A stretch of 64,000 nucleotides of DNA from assembly GCF_000737325.1 (NCBI RefSeq), contig NZ_CP011125.1:7998001-8062000 (forward strand), in the 5' to 3' direction. The notes below the pieces were generated by a model. It did not search any database, had not been told where the DNA came from, and saw only the letters and a program-made list of their open reading frames with translations. Each line of letters opens with the position of its first letter. The first letter of the stretch is position 1. Positions 24,387 through 33,919 of this stretch are shown here, one piece after another. This DNA is from Sandaracinus amylolyticus. GTDB lineage: Bacteria; Myxococcota_A; Polyangia; Polyangiales; Sandaracinaceae. A program made the translations under genes and the position numbers.

Positions 24387-25568
24387 TCAGTCCATTCGAT
24401 ACATCGTCACGACACAAGCCCCACCGAGCCCGAGATTGTGCTGCAAAGCCACTCGAGCCCCCGGGACCTGTCGAGCGTCGCCCTGACCACGAAGCTGCCA
24501 GACCAGCTCCGTGCACTGCGCCAGTCCGGTCGCGCCGAGCGGATGTCCCTTGCTCAGCAGTCCGCCCGACGGGTTCGTGACGAACTTGCCGCCGTACGTG
24601 TTGTCCTCGTCCCAGATGAACTTCTCGGCCTCGCCTTCCTTGCACAGGCCGAGCGCTTCGTACGTCAGCAGCTCATTCGCGGTGAAGCAGTCGTGCAGCT
24701 CGACGACCTGCACGTCCGAGGGTCCGAGGCCCGCCTTCTCGTACACCTTCGCCGCGGCGTTCTTGGTCATGTCGTAGCCGACCATCTTGATCATCGACTC
24801 TTCGCCGAAGCTCGACGGATAGTCGGTCGTCATCGCCTGCGCGGCGATGTAGACGCTCTTTCCGATCCCCTTCTTCTTGGCGAACTCGTCACTGCAGAGG
24901 ATCGCCGCTGCCGCGCCGCAGGTCGGAGGGCAGCACTGATATCGCGTCAGCGGGTCGAACACCTCGGGCGACGCGAGGATCTCTTCCACCGAGTACGTCT
25001 CCTGGAAGAGCGCGAACGGGTTCTTGCTCGCGTGCTTGCGCGCCTTCTCCGCGATCTTCGCGAAGGTCTCGCGCTTCGTGCCGTGCTTCCAGCGGTACTC
25101 GCGCCCCGCGCCGCCGAACATCTGCGCTGCGCCGGGCGCCGACGTGAACCCCTGCACGTCGTTCATGAGCCCAGCGTGCTTGTCGAGCGGGTTGGTGCGG
25201 TCGTTCCACTTCGCCTGCAGCGCGCCCTTCTCCATCTGCTCGAACCCGACCGCGAGCACGCACTCCGCGATGCCGCCCTCGATCGCCTGCTTGGCGAGCA
25301 TCAGCGCGGTCGAGCCCGTCGAGCAGTTGTTGTTGACGTTGAACACCGGAATCCCGGTGAGCCCGACCTCGTACACGGCGCGCTGTCCACACGTCGAGTC
25401 GCCGTACACGTATCCCGCGTACGCCTGCTCGAGGTCGCGGAACTCCACGCCCGAGTCCTTCATCGCAGCGCGGATCGCGCCCGCCGCCATCACGTTGTAC
25501 TCGTCGCTCGCGCCGGGCTTCTGGAACTTCACCATGCCCACGCCGATCACGTTCACCTTGCGAGTCAT
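24387..25568 (-). CDS. SCP-x-type thiolase / acetyl-CoA acetyltransferase
   Basis: This 393-aa thiolase is closest in motif to sterol-carrier-protein-x thiolases: [16 protein letters not shown] with nucleophile Cys82, [14 protein letters not shown], and [11 protein letters not shown] with the catalytic His. It would cleave 3-oxoacyl-CoA, probably branched-chain or sterol side-chain substrates. It lacks the SCP2 domain that follows the thiolase in eukaryotic SCP-x, but the gene 20 bp upstream encodes three SCP2 domains. Start ATG 25568 follows GGAG. Its stop codon lies within the end of repeat element copy 2. Confidence 0.92.
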   Translation of the reverse strand: MTRKVNVIGVGMVKFQKPGASDEYNVMAAGAIRAAMKDSGVEFRDLEQAYAGYVYGDSTCGQRAVYEVGLTGIPVFNVNNNCSTGSTALMLAKQAIEGGIAECVLAVGFEQMEKGALQAKWNDRTNPLDKHAGLMNDVQGFTSAPGAAQMFGGAGREYRWKHGTKRETFAKIAEKARKHASKNPFALFQETYSVEEILASPEVFDPLTRYQCCPPTCGAAAAILCSDEFAKKKGIGKSVYIAAQAMTTDYPSSFGEESMIKMVGYDMTKNAAAKVYEKAGLGPSDVQVVELHDCFTANELLTYEALGLCKEGEAEKFIWDEDNTYGGKFVTNPSGGLLSKGHPLGATGLAQCTELVWQLRGQGDARQVPGARVALQHNLGLGGACVVTMYRMD

Positions 25569-25588
25569 CGTCGTACTCCTTCTCTGGC

Positions 25589-28500
25589 TCACGCGAGCTT
25601 CGTCATGAATCCGAGGCGCTGCGCGACGTGCGCGTCTCCGTCGATCCGGAGCGCGCCGCGCTGGTAGAGCTTCTGGGGCGTCGTCGCGCCGCTGGCGAGC
25701 GTCGCGAGGTCCGCGTCGCTGATCGTGACGATCGTGTCGGCGCCCTTTCCGCCGCCGCTCACGACACTGCCGCTGCCGTTCTTGAGATCGATCGTCCAGA
25801 CGTTCTCCGGGTCCTTCACCCGGAGCTCGACGACGTATCCGACCTCACGAACGAGCCCCGCGTTGCTCGCGATGCGCTTGCTCAGCGCGTCGACGATCGC
25901 GGGCGCCTGCGCGCTCTTCGGCTGAGCGCTCGGCGCGGCGGCGACTGCGGCGCTCTTCTCGCCGCCACCCGCGCCGGTGCGCGCCTTCATCGCGGCCTCG
26001 ACGTCCTTCGGGTCGACCTTGCGGAGGAAGTCGAGCTTCTGCGACGCCATCACGTTGCCGCTGATCTTCAGCTTGCCGGTCGTGAACAGCTTCATCGCGT
26101 CCGACTTGCCGGTGCACATGTCCATGAAGTCGGCGTCGCTGATCTCCAGCGTGCACTCCGCCGGGATCGGCTCGCCCTTCAGGACCGCGCCGTTGCCGTT
26201 CTTGAGATCGATCGTCCAGACGCTGTCGGGATTCTTCAGCTTGAACGCGTAGACGATCTTGATCTTCGCCGCGAGGTCGGTGTTCTTCGCGACGTAGCGC
26301 GTGATGCCGCCGAAGATGTCCTCGCTCGTCGGGGTGACCTCGACGCTGCCCGCCTGGTGCGGCTCGGGCGCCGATGCACCTCCACCGCTGCGCTTCTTCG
26401 CGGCGGCCATCACGTCGTTGGGATCGACGTTCTTGAGGATCGGCCCGAGCTTCTGCGACGCCATCACGTTGCCGCTGATCTTCAGCTTGCCCGTGGTGAA
26501 GAGCTTCATGGCGTCGGCCTTGCCGCTGACCATGTCCATGAAGTCCGCGTCGGTGATCTCGAACGTGCACTCGGCGGGCACGCTCTCACCCTGCGCGACG
26601 GAGCCAGTCCCGTTCTTCAGATCGAGAGTCCAGACCGAGTCCGGACTCTTGAGCTTGAACGCGAAGATCGTCTTCGCCTGACTGACCGCGTCGGCGCCCT
26701 TCTTCGCGACGAACGCCGCGATCCCGGCGAAGACGTCGCTCGAATTCGGGATCGGAGTGCCACCACCGCCCGCGCTCGCGGCCGCGGGCTTCTTCTTCTC
26801 CTTGGCCTTCGGCAGCTCCGGGAAGAGCTCGATCGCGGCGTTGGAGATCACGACCTTGTCGCGCTCCTTCACCTTCACGCGGAAGAGGATGCGAGTCTCG
26901 CTCTCCTTCCACATCTCGGTGATCACCGTCTCGCCCGGGAGCACCGGATCGGCGAAGCGCACCTTGATGCTCTTGAAGTAGCGAGGATCCCCGTCCTTCG
27001 CGAACGACTGGATCACGTGCCGCGCGGCATATCCGAACGTGCACAGGCCGTGGAGGATCGGGCGCTCGAAGCCGAACGCCTTTGCGAAGCCCGGGTCGGC
27101 GTGCAGCGGGTTCCAGTCGCCGGAGAGGCGGTAGAGCAGCGCCTGGTTCGAGTCGATCGTCTGCTCGACGCGCGCGTCGGGCGCGCGATCCGGCGCGACG
27201 TTCACCTCCGCGGCAGGACCGCGATCACCGCCCCATCCGCCGGCGCCGCGGACGAACGTGCTGACCTCGTTCTTGATCAGCAGATCGCCGTCCTCGTCGA
27301 AGCTCTCGATCGCGGTGATCACGACGGCGCCGCCCTTCTTGCCGCCGTCGCTGCCCTTGTCCCAGATGTCCTTGATCTTCGCCTTGTGGACGAGCTTCTG
27401 CTTGGGCGGCAGCGGGCGCACGAGCTCGAGGTACTGCTCGCCGTGCAGCACGCGATCGAGACCGTACTTCATGCCCGGCGCGGTCTTGCCCTCCTTGCCC
27501 ATCGTGAGGATGCAGTTGATCGCCGGGATGACTCCGTACGTCGGCAGCGGCTTGAACCCACTGCCGTGCATCTCGTAGACGAGCTGCAGATCGCGATCGT
27601 CGTTGGGGTCGCGCGCCGCGCCGACGCCGAGCGCATAGAGCGCGAGATCGCGCTCGTCATAGGCGCTCTTCATCTCCGGGAACTCGTATCCGAGCGCCTG
27701 ATCGACGTCGATGTACTGATTGCCACCCTTGCTCGGGCCGGCCTCGACGTTGTCCATGATCGGCTGGAGCGATCCCGCGATGTGCGGCGGGTGCGTCGCG
27801 CTCTCGTCGAACTTCGAGATCTCGCCCCACGCCTCGTGCACGTCCTCGGCCTTCACCGGACGTCCGAGGCGGAACAGCTTGCCCTTCGTGCGCTCCCACC
27901 GGAGCTTGCCGTAGTAGCCGCCGCCGACCTCGTAGAGGCCGCCGGTGTCCTCGTGCGACTCGTGGCAGAGCTCGACCACGAGCGCCGTCACGTACTCCGG
28001 CTTCAGCGCGTCGAGCAGGTTCTGCGGCATGACCGTCTCGGTCATGCGCGAGCCCGCGACCGGCGCGATCGTGTTGACGATGACGTTGTTCTTGCGCCCT
28101 TCGATCGCGAGCGTGTTCGCGAACCCGGCCAGGCCGAGCTTCGCCATCGCGTAATTCGCCTGACCGAAGTTGCCGTAGATGCCGGCGGCGCTCGCCGTCA
28201 TGATGATCCGGCCGAACTTCTGATCGCGCATGTGGGGCCACGCCGCGTGGGTGCACTTGAACGCACCTTTGACGTGCACGCGATAGACGAGGTCCCAGTC
28301 CTGCTCGGTCATCTTCGCGAACGAGACGTCGCGCAGGATGCCCGCGTTGTTGATCAGCACGTCGATGCGGCCGAACGTGTCGATCGCGGTCTCGACGATG
28401 TTCTCGCCGTTCTCGACCGAGTCGTAGTTGGCGACCGCTTCGCCTCCCGCGGCCTTGATCTCGTCGACGACCTTCTGCGCCGCGGTCTGGCTCGCTCCTT

Positions 28501-28642
28501 CACCGGTGTGCGAGCCACCGAGGTCGTTCACGACGACCTTCGCGCCACGCCGCGCGAACTCCAGCGCGTGCGAACGCCCGAGCCCGTTGCCCGCGCCCGT
28601 GACGACGACGACCTTCCCGTCGAACCGGAGCTCCTTCGACAT
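25589..28642 (-). CDS. MFE-2/HSD17B4-like multifunctional protein with three SCP2 domains
   Basis: This 1017-aa protein has the domain order of eukaryotic peroxisomal multifunctional enzyme 2. Residues 1-300 form a short-chain dehydrogenase (TGAGNGLG 15-22, NNAG 98-101, Ser151, YAMAK 164-168). Residues about 310-610 form a hotdog enoyl-CoA hydratase 2 ([17 protein letters not shown] 504-520, with D509, N511 and H514). Three SCP2 sterol-carrier domains follow (about 634-745, 772-885, 915-1017), the first two nearly identical over FMDM...[16 protein letters not shown]. Eukaryotic MFE-2 has a single SCP2-like domain. It would hydrate and oxidise long or branched enoyl-CoAs before the thiolase 20 bp downstream. 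The intracellular location in this bacterium is unknown. Confidence 0.93.
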   Translation of the reverse strand: MSKELRFDGKVVVVTGAGNGLGRSHALEFARRGAKVVVNDLGGSHTGEGASQTAAQKVVDEIKAAGGEAVANYDSVENGENIVETAIDTFGRIDVLINNAGILRDVSFAKMTEQDWDLVYRVHVKGAFKCTHAAWPHMRDQKFGRIIMTASAAGIYGNFGQANYAMAKLGLAGFANTLAIEGRKNNVIVNTIAPVAGSRMTETVMPQNLLDALKPEYVTALVVELCHESHEDTGGLYEVGGGYYGKLRWERTKGKLFRLGRPVKAEDVHEAWGEISKFDESATHPPHIAGSLQPIMDNVEAGPSKGGNQYIDVDQALGYEFPEMKSAYDERDLALYALGVGAARDPNDDRDLQLVYEMHGSGFKPLPTYGVIPAINCILTMGKEGKTAPGMKYGLDRVLHGEQYLELVRPLPPKQKLVHKAKIKDIWDKGSDGGKKGGAVVITAIESFDEDGDLLIKNEVSTFVRGAGGWGGDRGPAAEVNVAPDRAPDARVEQTIDSNQALLYRLSGDWNPLHADPGFAKAFGFERPILHGLCTFGYAARHVIQSFAKDGDPRYFKSIKVRFADPVLPGETVITEMWKESETRILFRVKVKERDKVVISNAAIELFPELPKAKEKKKPAAASAGGGGTPIPNSSDVFAGIAAFVAKKGADAVSQAKTIFAFKLKSPDSVWTLDLKNGTGSVAQGESVPAECTFEITDADFMDMVSGKADAMKLFTTGKLKISGNVMASQKLGPILKNVDPNDVMAAAKKRSGGGASAPEPHQAGSVEVTPTSEDIFGGITRYVAKNTDLAAKIKIVYAFKLKNPDSVWTIDLKNGNGAVLKGEPIPAECTLEISDADFMDMCTGKSDAMKLFTTGKLKISGNVMASQKLDFLRKVDPKDVEAAMKARTGAGGGEKSAAVAAAPSAQPKSAQAPAIVDALSKRIASNAGLVREVGYVVELRVKDPENVWTIDLKNGSGSVVSGGGKGADTIVTISDADLATLASGATTPQKLYQRGALRIDGDAHVAQRLGFMTKLA

Positions 28643-28827
28643 CGAACGTTCCTTCCTCGCCCGGTCGCGGCCTCCTCCACCAAGTCCCGAGGTCCGCGCT
28701 CAGATCGCGTGTTTCGCCCTGTGTTTCGAGCGACGATATTTCGTGCGCGAAAGAATCGTGGGCCCTCGAACCAAAGTCAACAACGTCCCCTGAGCCGTCG
28801 CCCGACGCTCGCGGTACCGACCCACCG

Positions 28828-30093
28828 ATGACCGGAACCAGCGCGCGCGCGATGGCGGTGAGCGTCGCCTCGATCCTCACCTGGACCCTGATCGTGCTCG
28901 CGTGCGACGGCGAGCTCGGAGGCAGCGCGCCCCAGCTCGACCCGCGCCGCGACGCGCAGGTCGCGGACGGCGAGGACGCGGGCTCGACGAACGTCGACGA
29001 GGATGGTGGCGGCGCGCCTCTCCCCGCCGACGGCGGCACGACGTCACGCGACGACGCGGGCGCGACGCCGGTCGCCGACGCGGGCTCGACGCCGGTGGTC
29101 GACGCGGGCACGGGCGGCGGCGATCAGGTCGCGATCTTCGTCGCGCAGGGCTACGTCGGGCGCACGACGATCTCGTGCGACGACGGCCGCACGTGGATCG
29201 AGAACCGCTCGATGGACGACTCGCTGCGCTGCTTCGAGGGCGTCGACTGCGATCATCATCCGGGGCGCGCGAAGGGCATCGTCTACACGCGCGACGGCAC
29301 GTTCGTCGCGACGTACGGCTGGGGCCCCGCGGGCGGTGTGGATCGCAGCCGCGACGGCGTGACGTGGGAGCGCACGCTCGAGGGCACGACGTTCGGCGGC
29401 ATCGCGAGCGAGGGCGATCACGTGCTGCTCGGCGCGCACGACGTGCGCGTCTCGGAGGACGACGGCGCGACGTGGAGCTCGCCGATCACGTCGGCGCTCG
29501 AGGGGTGGAACGTGCGGCGCGCGGGCGCGTCGAGCGCGGGCGGTGGTCGCTTGCTGCTGGTGGGCGACGGCGGCGACGTGACGCTGAGCTCCGACGATGG
29601 CCGCACGTGGTGGAGGCCGAGATCGATCCCCGGGTCGTGCGGCGCGGCGATCCAGAACGACGGCGGGATCGGGACGATCGGCGAGACGATGGTGATCGTC
29701 GGCGGCAACGGCGACGTGTGTCACTCGCGCGATGGCGGCACGACGTGGACCGCGGGGTCGCTCGGCACGTCGGTGTCGTCGGCGGACGTGGTGTCGACCG
29801 GCAGCGAGCTGATGGTGTGGGGCGGCGGTCGCGTGTTCCGCTCGCGCGACGGCGCGACGTGGACGTCGACGCCGCTCTCGCCGGGCGGCGTCGCGATCGG
29901 CGCGGTCACGCGCGGCGCGAGCGGCACGTTCGTCGCGGTGAACGGCGGCTGGGACCAGTGGTACGAGCGGCAGCGCTTCTATCGCAGCACCGACGGCGTG
30001 AACTGGACCGAGCTGCCGCAGACCGCGTACGTGCGCAGCCATCCGATCCTGCAGATCCGCGAGGGACGCGTGCCGCGCTCGACGTGCGAGTGA
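28828..30093 (+). CDS. BNR/sialidase-type propeller lipoprotein
   Basis: This 421-aa protein has a signal peptide with lipobox (LIVLAC) and an Asp/Gly/Ala-rich linker to about residue 98. A propeller follows with repeated BNR/Asp-box motifs: SCDDGRTWIE, SRDGVTWERT, SEDDGATWSS, SSDDGRTWWR, SRDGGTTWTA, SRDGATWTST and STDGVNWTEL. Such folds bind glycans or act as scaffolds; no sialidase catalytic residues were seen. It is divergent from the MFE-2 gene (185-bp gap with no other gene) and upstream of the PHP lipoprotein. Confidence 0.85.
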   Translation: MTGTSARAMAVSVASILTWTLIVLACDGELGGSAPQLDPRRDAQVADGEDAGSTNVDEDGGGAPLPADGGTTSRDDAGATPVADAGSTPVVDAGTGGGDQVAIFVAQGYVGRTTISCDDGRTWIENRSMDDSLRCFEGVDCDHHPGRAKGIVYTRDGTFVATYGWGPAGGVDRSRDGVTWERTLEGTTFGGIASEGDHVLLGAHDVRVSEDDGATWSSPITSALEGWNVRRAGASSAGGGRLLLVGDGGDVTLSSDDGRTWWRPRSIPGSCGAAIQNDGGIGTIGETMVIVGGNGDVCHSRDGGTTWTAGSLGTSVSSADVVSTGSELMVWGGGRVFRSRDGATWTSTPLSPGGVAIGAVTRGASGTFVAVNGGWDQWYERQRFYRSTDGVNWTELPQTAYVRSHPILQIREGRVPRSTCE

Positions 30094-30200
30094 GGTCGTA
30101 GACAGTCGGCGCGAGCGCGATCTCGAGGACGATCGGCCCGCTCCAGGATCGCGAGCTCGCCCGTTAGTTGTTTCGACAAAGTCTCTGTTACCGTCGCGCC

Positions 30201-32846
30201 ATGCGCGCGTCGCTTCTTCGTTGCTTCACGATCTCCGCTCTCTCGATGGTGCTCGCGTGCGGCGAGCCCGAGGACGATGCCGTCGACGGCGGCGAGGACG
30301 CGGGGCCGCAGCCCACGTGCGAGAGCCCACCGGAGCTCGAGCTCGGCGATCCGGATGGCCATGCCGAGCCGCTCGGCGCAGGGCCGGGAGAAGCGCGCGC
30401 GGGGCGCATCGCGGGCGACGCGCTGCCGCCGTTCCCCAGCGGCCTCGGGATGTGGGACGAGGGCGGGTTCCTGCTCGCGAACGATCGCGTCGCGATGGTG
30501 ATCGAGGACGTCGGGCCCTCGCACCTCTACGACCCGTGGGGCGGACGGCCGCTCGGCATCGCGCGCGTGGAGGACGGCGCGCTCGTCGACGTGGGCGACT
30601 TCGGCGAGATCCTGATCCTGACCGGTCGCTACACCGTGATGACGACGAGCGTGACCGTGCTCGCCGACGGCAGCGACGGAGGCGCCGCGATCGTGCGCGC
30701 GTCGGGTCCGCTCCGCGCATTGCCGTTCTTCGAGGCGATCACCGCGCGTCGTCTGTCGACCGAGTTCGAAGGGGTCGACGCCGCGATCGACTACGTGCTC
30801 GAGCCGGGCTCGAGCCACGTCGACGTGCGCATCACCTACGCGTCGTCGCTCGCGTTCCCGACGGGATCGATCACGACGATGCACGGCTTCATGTACACGC
30901 CGCGCATGCCGGCGTTCGCGCCGGGGCCGGGCTTCTCGCCGCAGAGCGTGAGCGTCGACGCGATCTCGTACACCGACGAGCGCGGCGTCGGGTTCGTGTA
31001 CGAGGTTCCGGGCGACGATCTCTCCGTCGGCATCAACGCATCCGGGTTCGAGTCGCGCTTCACCGCGCGGCGGCCGATCGCGGACTGCGGTCTCACGACG
31101 GTCGAGCACGCGCGGCTCACGATTGGCGGGCCCGGGGTCGACGCGCTGCAGCGCGCGCACGCCGAGGAGAACGACGTCGCGATGCGAACGATCGAGGGCG
31201 TGGTGCGCGATGCGAGCGGCGCGCCCGCGGCGGGCGTGCGCGTGCACGTGCGCGCGAGCGAGGAGCGCTATCTGACGCGCTCGCTGCCCACCGGCGACGA
31301 TGGCCGCTACGTGGTGCACGTGCCGGCGAGCGAAGGGGCGCTCGAGCTCTTCGCGTATCGACAGGGCGATGCGCTCGTCGGGCCGGTGGCGATCGACGCG
31401 GCGAGCACGACGCGCGATCTCGCGCTCGGTGCGGGCGGATGGGTGCGGGTGACGGTGGCCGACGAGAGCGGGGCCGCGCTGCCTTCGCGCATCCAGGTGC
31501 TCCCGCTCGACGGCGCGAGCGTGCCCTCGGTGCCGAGCGCGTTCGGAGAGGCGCTGCCGACGTCGGGGCGCGTGCAGGTCGCGCTGAGCGAGGACGGGAC
31601 CGAGACGCTGCGTGTGCCCGCGGGGCGCTGGCGCGTGGTGATGTCGCGCGGCTACGAGTACGAGCTCGAGAGCCGCGACGTCGAGATCACGAGCGACGGC
31701 CAGACGATCGACGTGAGCGGGCAGCTCGCGCGCGTGATCGAGACGCCGGACGTGCAGTGCGCGGACTTCCACATCCACACCCGCCGCTCGAACGACTCGG
31801 CGGACGACGTGACCTACAAGCTGCGCGGCGCGATCGCCGACGGGCTCGAGATCCCGGTGCGCAGCGATCACGAGTTCGCGGCGGACTTCACGGCGGAGGT
31901 CGGCGCGCTCGGCGTGGAGGCGTGGGCGTACGGCGGCATCGGGTCGGTCGAGATGAGCAGCATGGAGCTCTGGGGCCACATGGGCGTGGTGCCGCTCACG
32001 CCGGATCCGACGCAGATCAACCACGGGACGCCGCTCTGGCAGGAGTGGCCGACGCCGGAGCAGCCCGATCTCCCGCTGCGCACGATGTCGCCCGTCGAGG
32101 TGTTCGACGCGGCGCGCGCGCGGCCCGAGCGACCGACGGTGATCATCAATCATCCGCTCGGCGACACGAACTACTTCGGGTACGTCGGCTACGACCCGGT
32201 CACCGGCACGGTCGAGCGCGAGGACGACTGGGACGACGAGTTCACCGCGGTCGAGATCTTCAACGACGCGGACTGGCGGCGCGAGCGCGAGCGGCTCGTC
32301 GTGCACTGGCTCTCGTTCCTCGATCGCGGCCGGCGCGTGTTCGCGGTCGGATCGAGCGACTCGCACGGGCTCGACGGCTCGCCCGTCGGCTATCCGCGCA
32401 CGTGCATGGCGCTCGGCACCGACGACCCGCGCGAGCTCACGCCCCCCGGCGTGCGCGACGCGGTCGCGCAGGGACGGTCGACGATCAGCGGCGGGATCTA
32501 CGTCGACGCGACGATCGGGGAGGCGGGGCCCGGCGCGGACGTGGTCGCGGGCGGCGCGCGCGCGACCGTGCACGTGCGTGTGCAGGCGGCGAGCTGGGTC
32601 GACGTCGACGCGATCGAGATCGTCGTCGATGGCCGCACGCTCGACACGATCGAGATCCTGCCCGGAGACGCGCCCGATCCCGTCGCGCGCCCCCACGTGC
32701 GCTTCGAGCGCGACGTGGAATTCGACGTCGCGGAGGGGCGCGGCAGCTACGTGATCGTCGCGGCGTACGGCGATGCGACGCTCGAGCCGGTGCACCGCGG
32801 GCGCGTGCCCTTCGGCGTGACGAACCCGATCTTCGTCACGCGCTGA
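30201..32846 (+). CDS. CehA/McbA-type PHP metallohydrolase lipoprotein
   Basis: This 881-aa protein starts at ATG 30201 with signal and lipobox (ISALSMVLACGE). The N-terminal part is beta-rich, a carboxypeptidase-regulatory-like domain lies about 330-400 (EGVVRDASGAPAAGVRVHV), and a PHP domain at about 515-790 carries metal ligands in CADFHIHTRRS, VRSDHEF, INHPLG and SSDSHG. The CehA/McbA branch hydrolyses esters and carbamates; exported lipoprotein versions are frequent in myxobacteria. Substrate unknown. Its 3' end overlaps the convergent flavoprotein gene by 11 bp. Confidence 0.85.
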   Translation: MRASLLRCFTISALSMVLACGEPEDDAVDGGEDAGPQPTCESPPELELGDPDGHAEPLGAGPGEARAGRIAGDALPPFPSGLGMWDEGGFLLANDRVAMVIEDVGPSHLYDPWGGRPLGIARVEDGALVDVGDFGEILILTGRYTVMTTSVTVLADGSDGGAAIVRASGPLRALPFFEAITARRLSTEFEGVDAAIDYVLEPGSSHVDVRITYASSLAFPTGSITTMHGFMYTPRMPAFAPGPGFSPQSVSVDAISYTDERGVGFVYEVPGDDLSVGINASGFESRFTARRPIADCGLTTVEHARLTIGGPGVDALQRAHAEENDVAMRTIEGVVRDASGAPAAGVRVHVRASEERYLTRSLPTGDDGRYVVHVPASEGALELFAYRQGDALVGPVAIDAASTTRDLALGAGGWVRVTVADESGAALPSRIQVLPLDGASVPSVPSAFGEALPTSGRVQVALSEDGTETLRVPAGRWRVVMSRGYEYELESRDVEITSDGQTIDVSGQLARVIETPDVQCADFHIHTRRSNDSADDVTYKLRGAIADGLEIPVRSDHEFAADFTAEVGALGVEAWAYGGIGSVEMSSMELWGHMGVVPLTPDPTQINHGTPLWQEWPTPEQPDLPLRTMSPVEVFDAARARPERPTVIINHPLGDTNYFGYVGYDPVTGTVEREDDWDDEFTAVEIFNDADWRRERERLVVHWLSFLDRGRRVFAVGSSDSHGLDGSPVGYPRTCMALGTDDPRELTPPGVRDAVAQGRSTISGGIYVDATIGEAGPGADVVAGGARATVHVRVQAASWVDVDAIEIVVDGRTLDTIEILPGDAPDPVARPHVRFERDVEFDVAEGRGSYVIVAAYGDATLEPVHRGRVPFGVTNPIFVTR

Positions 32847-33819
32847 GCTCGAGGACCGACTCGACCGCGCGGCGCGGCGTCGGCGCGGACGCGCGCACGG
32901 GGAACCCGAGGCGCATCACGAGCTGCGGGAACGTCGTGCGACCGATCGCCGCGCCGAGCTCCGGGCGCAGCGACGCGACCTGGATCGGCTGATTGAAGAA
33001 CGAAGCCTGCGCGCCGGTGAGCGCGGCGCGCAGGAGCACGCGCGCGAGCGCTTGTCCCGCGGCGATCCACGAGGGCACGTCGTCGCGATCGGTGCCGAGC
33101 ACCGCGAGCGTCGGCGCGCTCGTCGCGACGTGGTGATCGGCGCGCGCGACGTGCGCACCGAGATCGACGCGCGCGATCACGATCCGCGCGATCGGGAGCA
33201 CGGGCGCCGGGACGAACGTGAGCCCGTCGCCGGCACGCCGCGAGCGCAGCCACACCGCGAGCTCGCGCCGCCACTCGCGATCCGCGAAGAGACGACGATC
33301 TCCCTCGGCCGCGAGCGAGGCGATCGCATCCCGCTCGCGCGGCGCGCGCACGACGTGGAGCCACGCGCCTTCGCGCACGGCGGCCGACTCGAGCTCGCGC
33401 AGCAGCGCGTCGGGCACCGGACGCTCGTGCATGCGACCACGCTCGGTGCGCCGCGTGTCGATCGCGCGCGCGAGCGTGCGGTCCACCGGGTCGACCACGC
33501 CCTCGGCGAGGCTCACGCGCGCGAGCAGATCGCGATCCTCGATCGACGGCAGGATCGACACGCTCGTGGTGAGCCCGACCGCCGCGGCCGCGACGCGCAG
33601 GTGCAGGAGCGCTGCGCCACACGAGATCGTGAGCTCGCGATCCTCGGGATCGTTGATCGAGAGCACGCGCGTGCGATCGGCGCGCAGGGCAACGACGCGA
33701 TCACTCTCTTCGCGGAAGCGCCACGGCTGCGTGTTGTGGCTCGAGGGCGCGCGGGTCGCGCGCTCGACCAGCGCGCGTGTGGACACGATGCGAGGCGCGA
33801 CCGCGCTCGTGATCTGCAT
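32836..33819 (-). CDS. Acg-family nitroreductase-like flavoprotein
   Basis: This 327-aa protein has the Acg/Rv3131 layout of a duplicated, degenerate nitroreductase fold. It includes RATRAPSSHNTQPWRFRE near the N-terminus, CGAALLHLRVAAAAVG, RRTERGRMHERPV and, in the C-terminal half, LGTDRDDVPSWIAAGQALAR. These proteins bind FMN in mycobacteria and are thought to store it rather than reduce nitro groups. The family is usually linked to redox or dormancy regulation; nothing nearby indicates that here. Confidence 0.85.
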   Translation of the reverse strand: MQITSAVAPRIVSTRALVERATRAPSSHNTQPWRFREESDRVVALRADRTRVLSINDPEDRELTISCGAALLHLRVAAAAVGLTTSVSILPSIEDRDLLARVSLAEGVVDPVDRTLARAIDTRRTERGRMHERPVPDALLRELESAAVREGAWLHVVRAPRERDAIASLAAEGDRRLFADREWRRELAVWLRSRRAGDGLTFVPAPVLPIARIVIARVDLGAHVARADHHVATSAPTLAVLGTDRDDVPSWIAAGQALARVLLRAALTGAQASFFNQPIQVASLRPELGAAIGRTTFPQLVMRLGFPVRASAPTPRRAVESVLELSA

Positions 33820-33919
33820 CCGAAGGAAGTACCCGCGACGAGCGCCGAGACAAGGCGCCGATTGACACGTCGTCTATCGTTGCGCTCGCAAACGACTCGC
33901 TCGTTCTCGGACCACGACC

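Larger units (their letters stand above)
22945..24390 (-). repeat. Structured dispersed element, copy 2, split by IS630
   Basis: The element (about 348 bp without the insertion) runs 22945-23237 and resumes 24334-24390. Its 18-bp hairpin at 22980-23018 is perfect (22980-22997 with 23001-23018, loop AGA). On the minus strand it begins inside the stop codon of the thiolase gene (TGATC at 24387) and ends at 22945. Removing the IS and one TA restores GGCTTAGTGAGG, matching copy 1 at 22141-22152. Confidence 0.85.

Noticed and set aside
25628-28831. 1067-aa plus-strand ORF opposite the MFE-2 gene
   Set aside because: Shadow of the MFE-2 gene; composition is Arg/Val/Leu/Asp-rich and lacks motifs.
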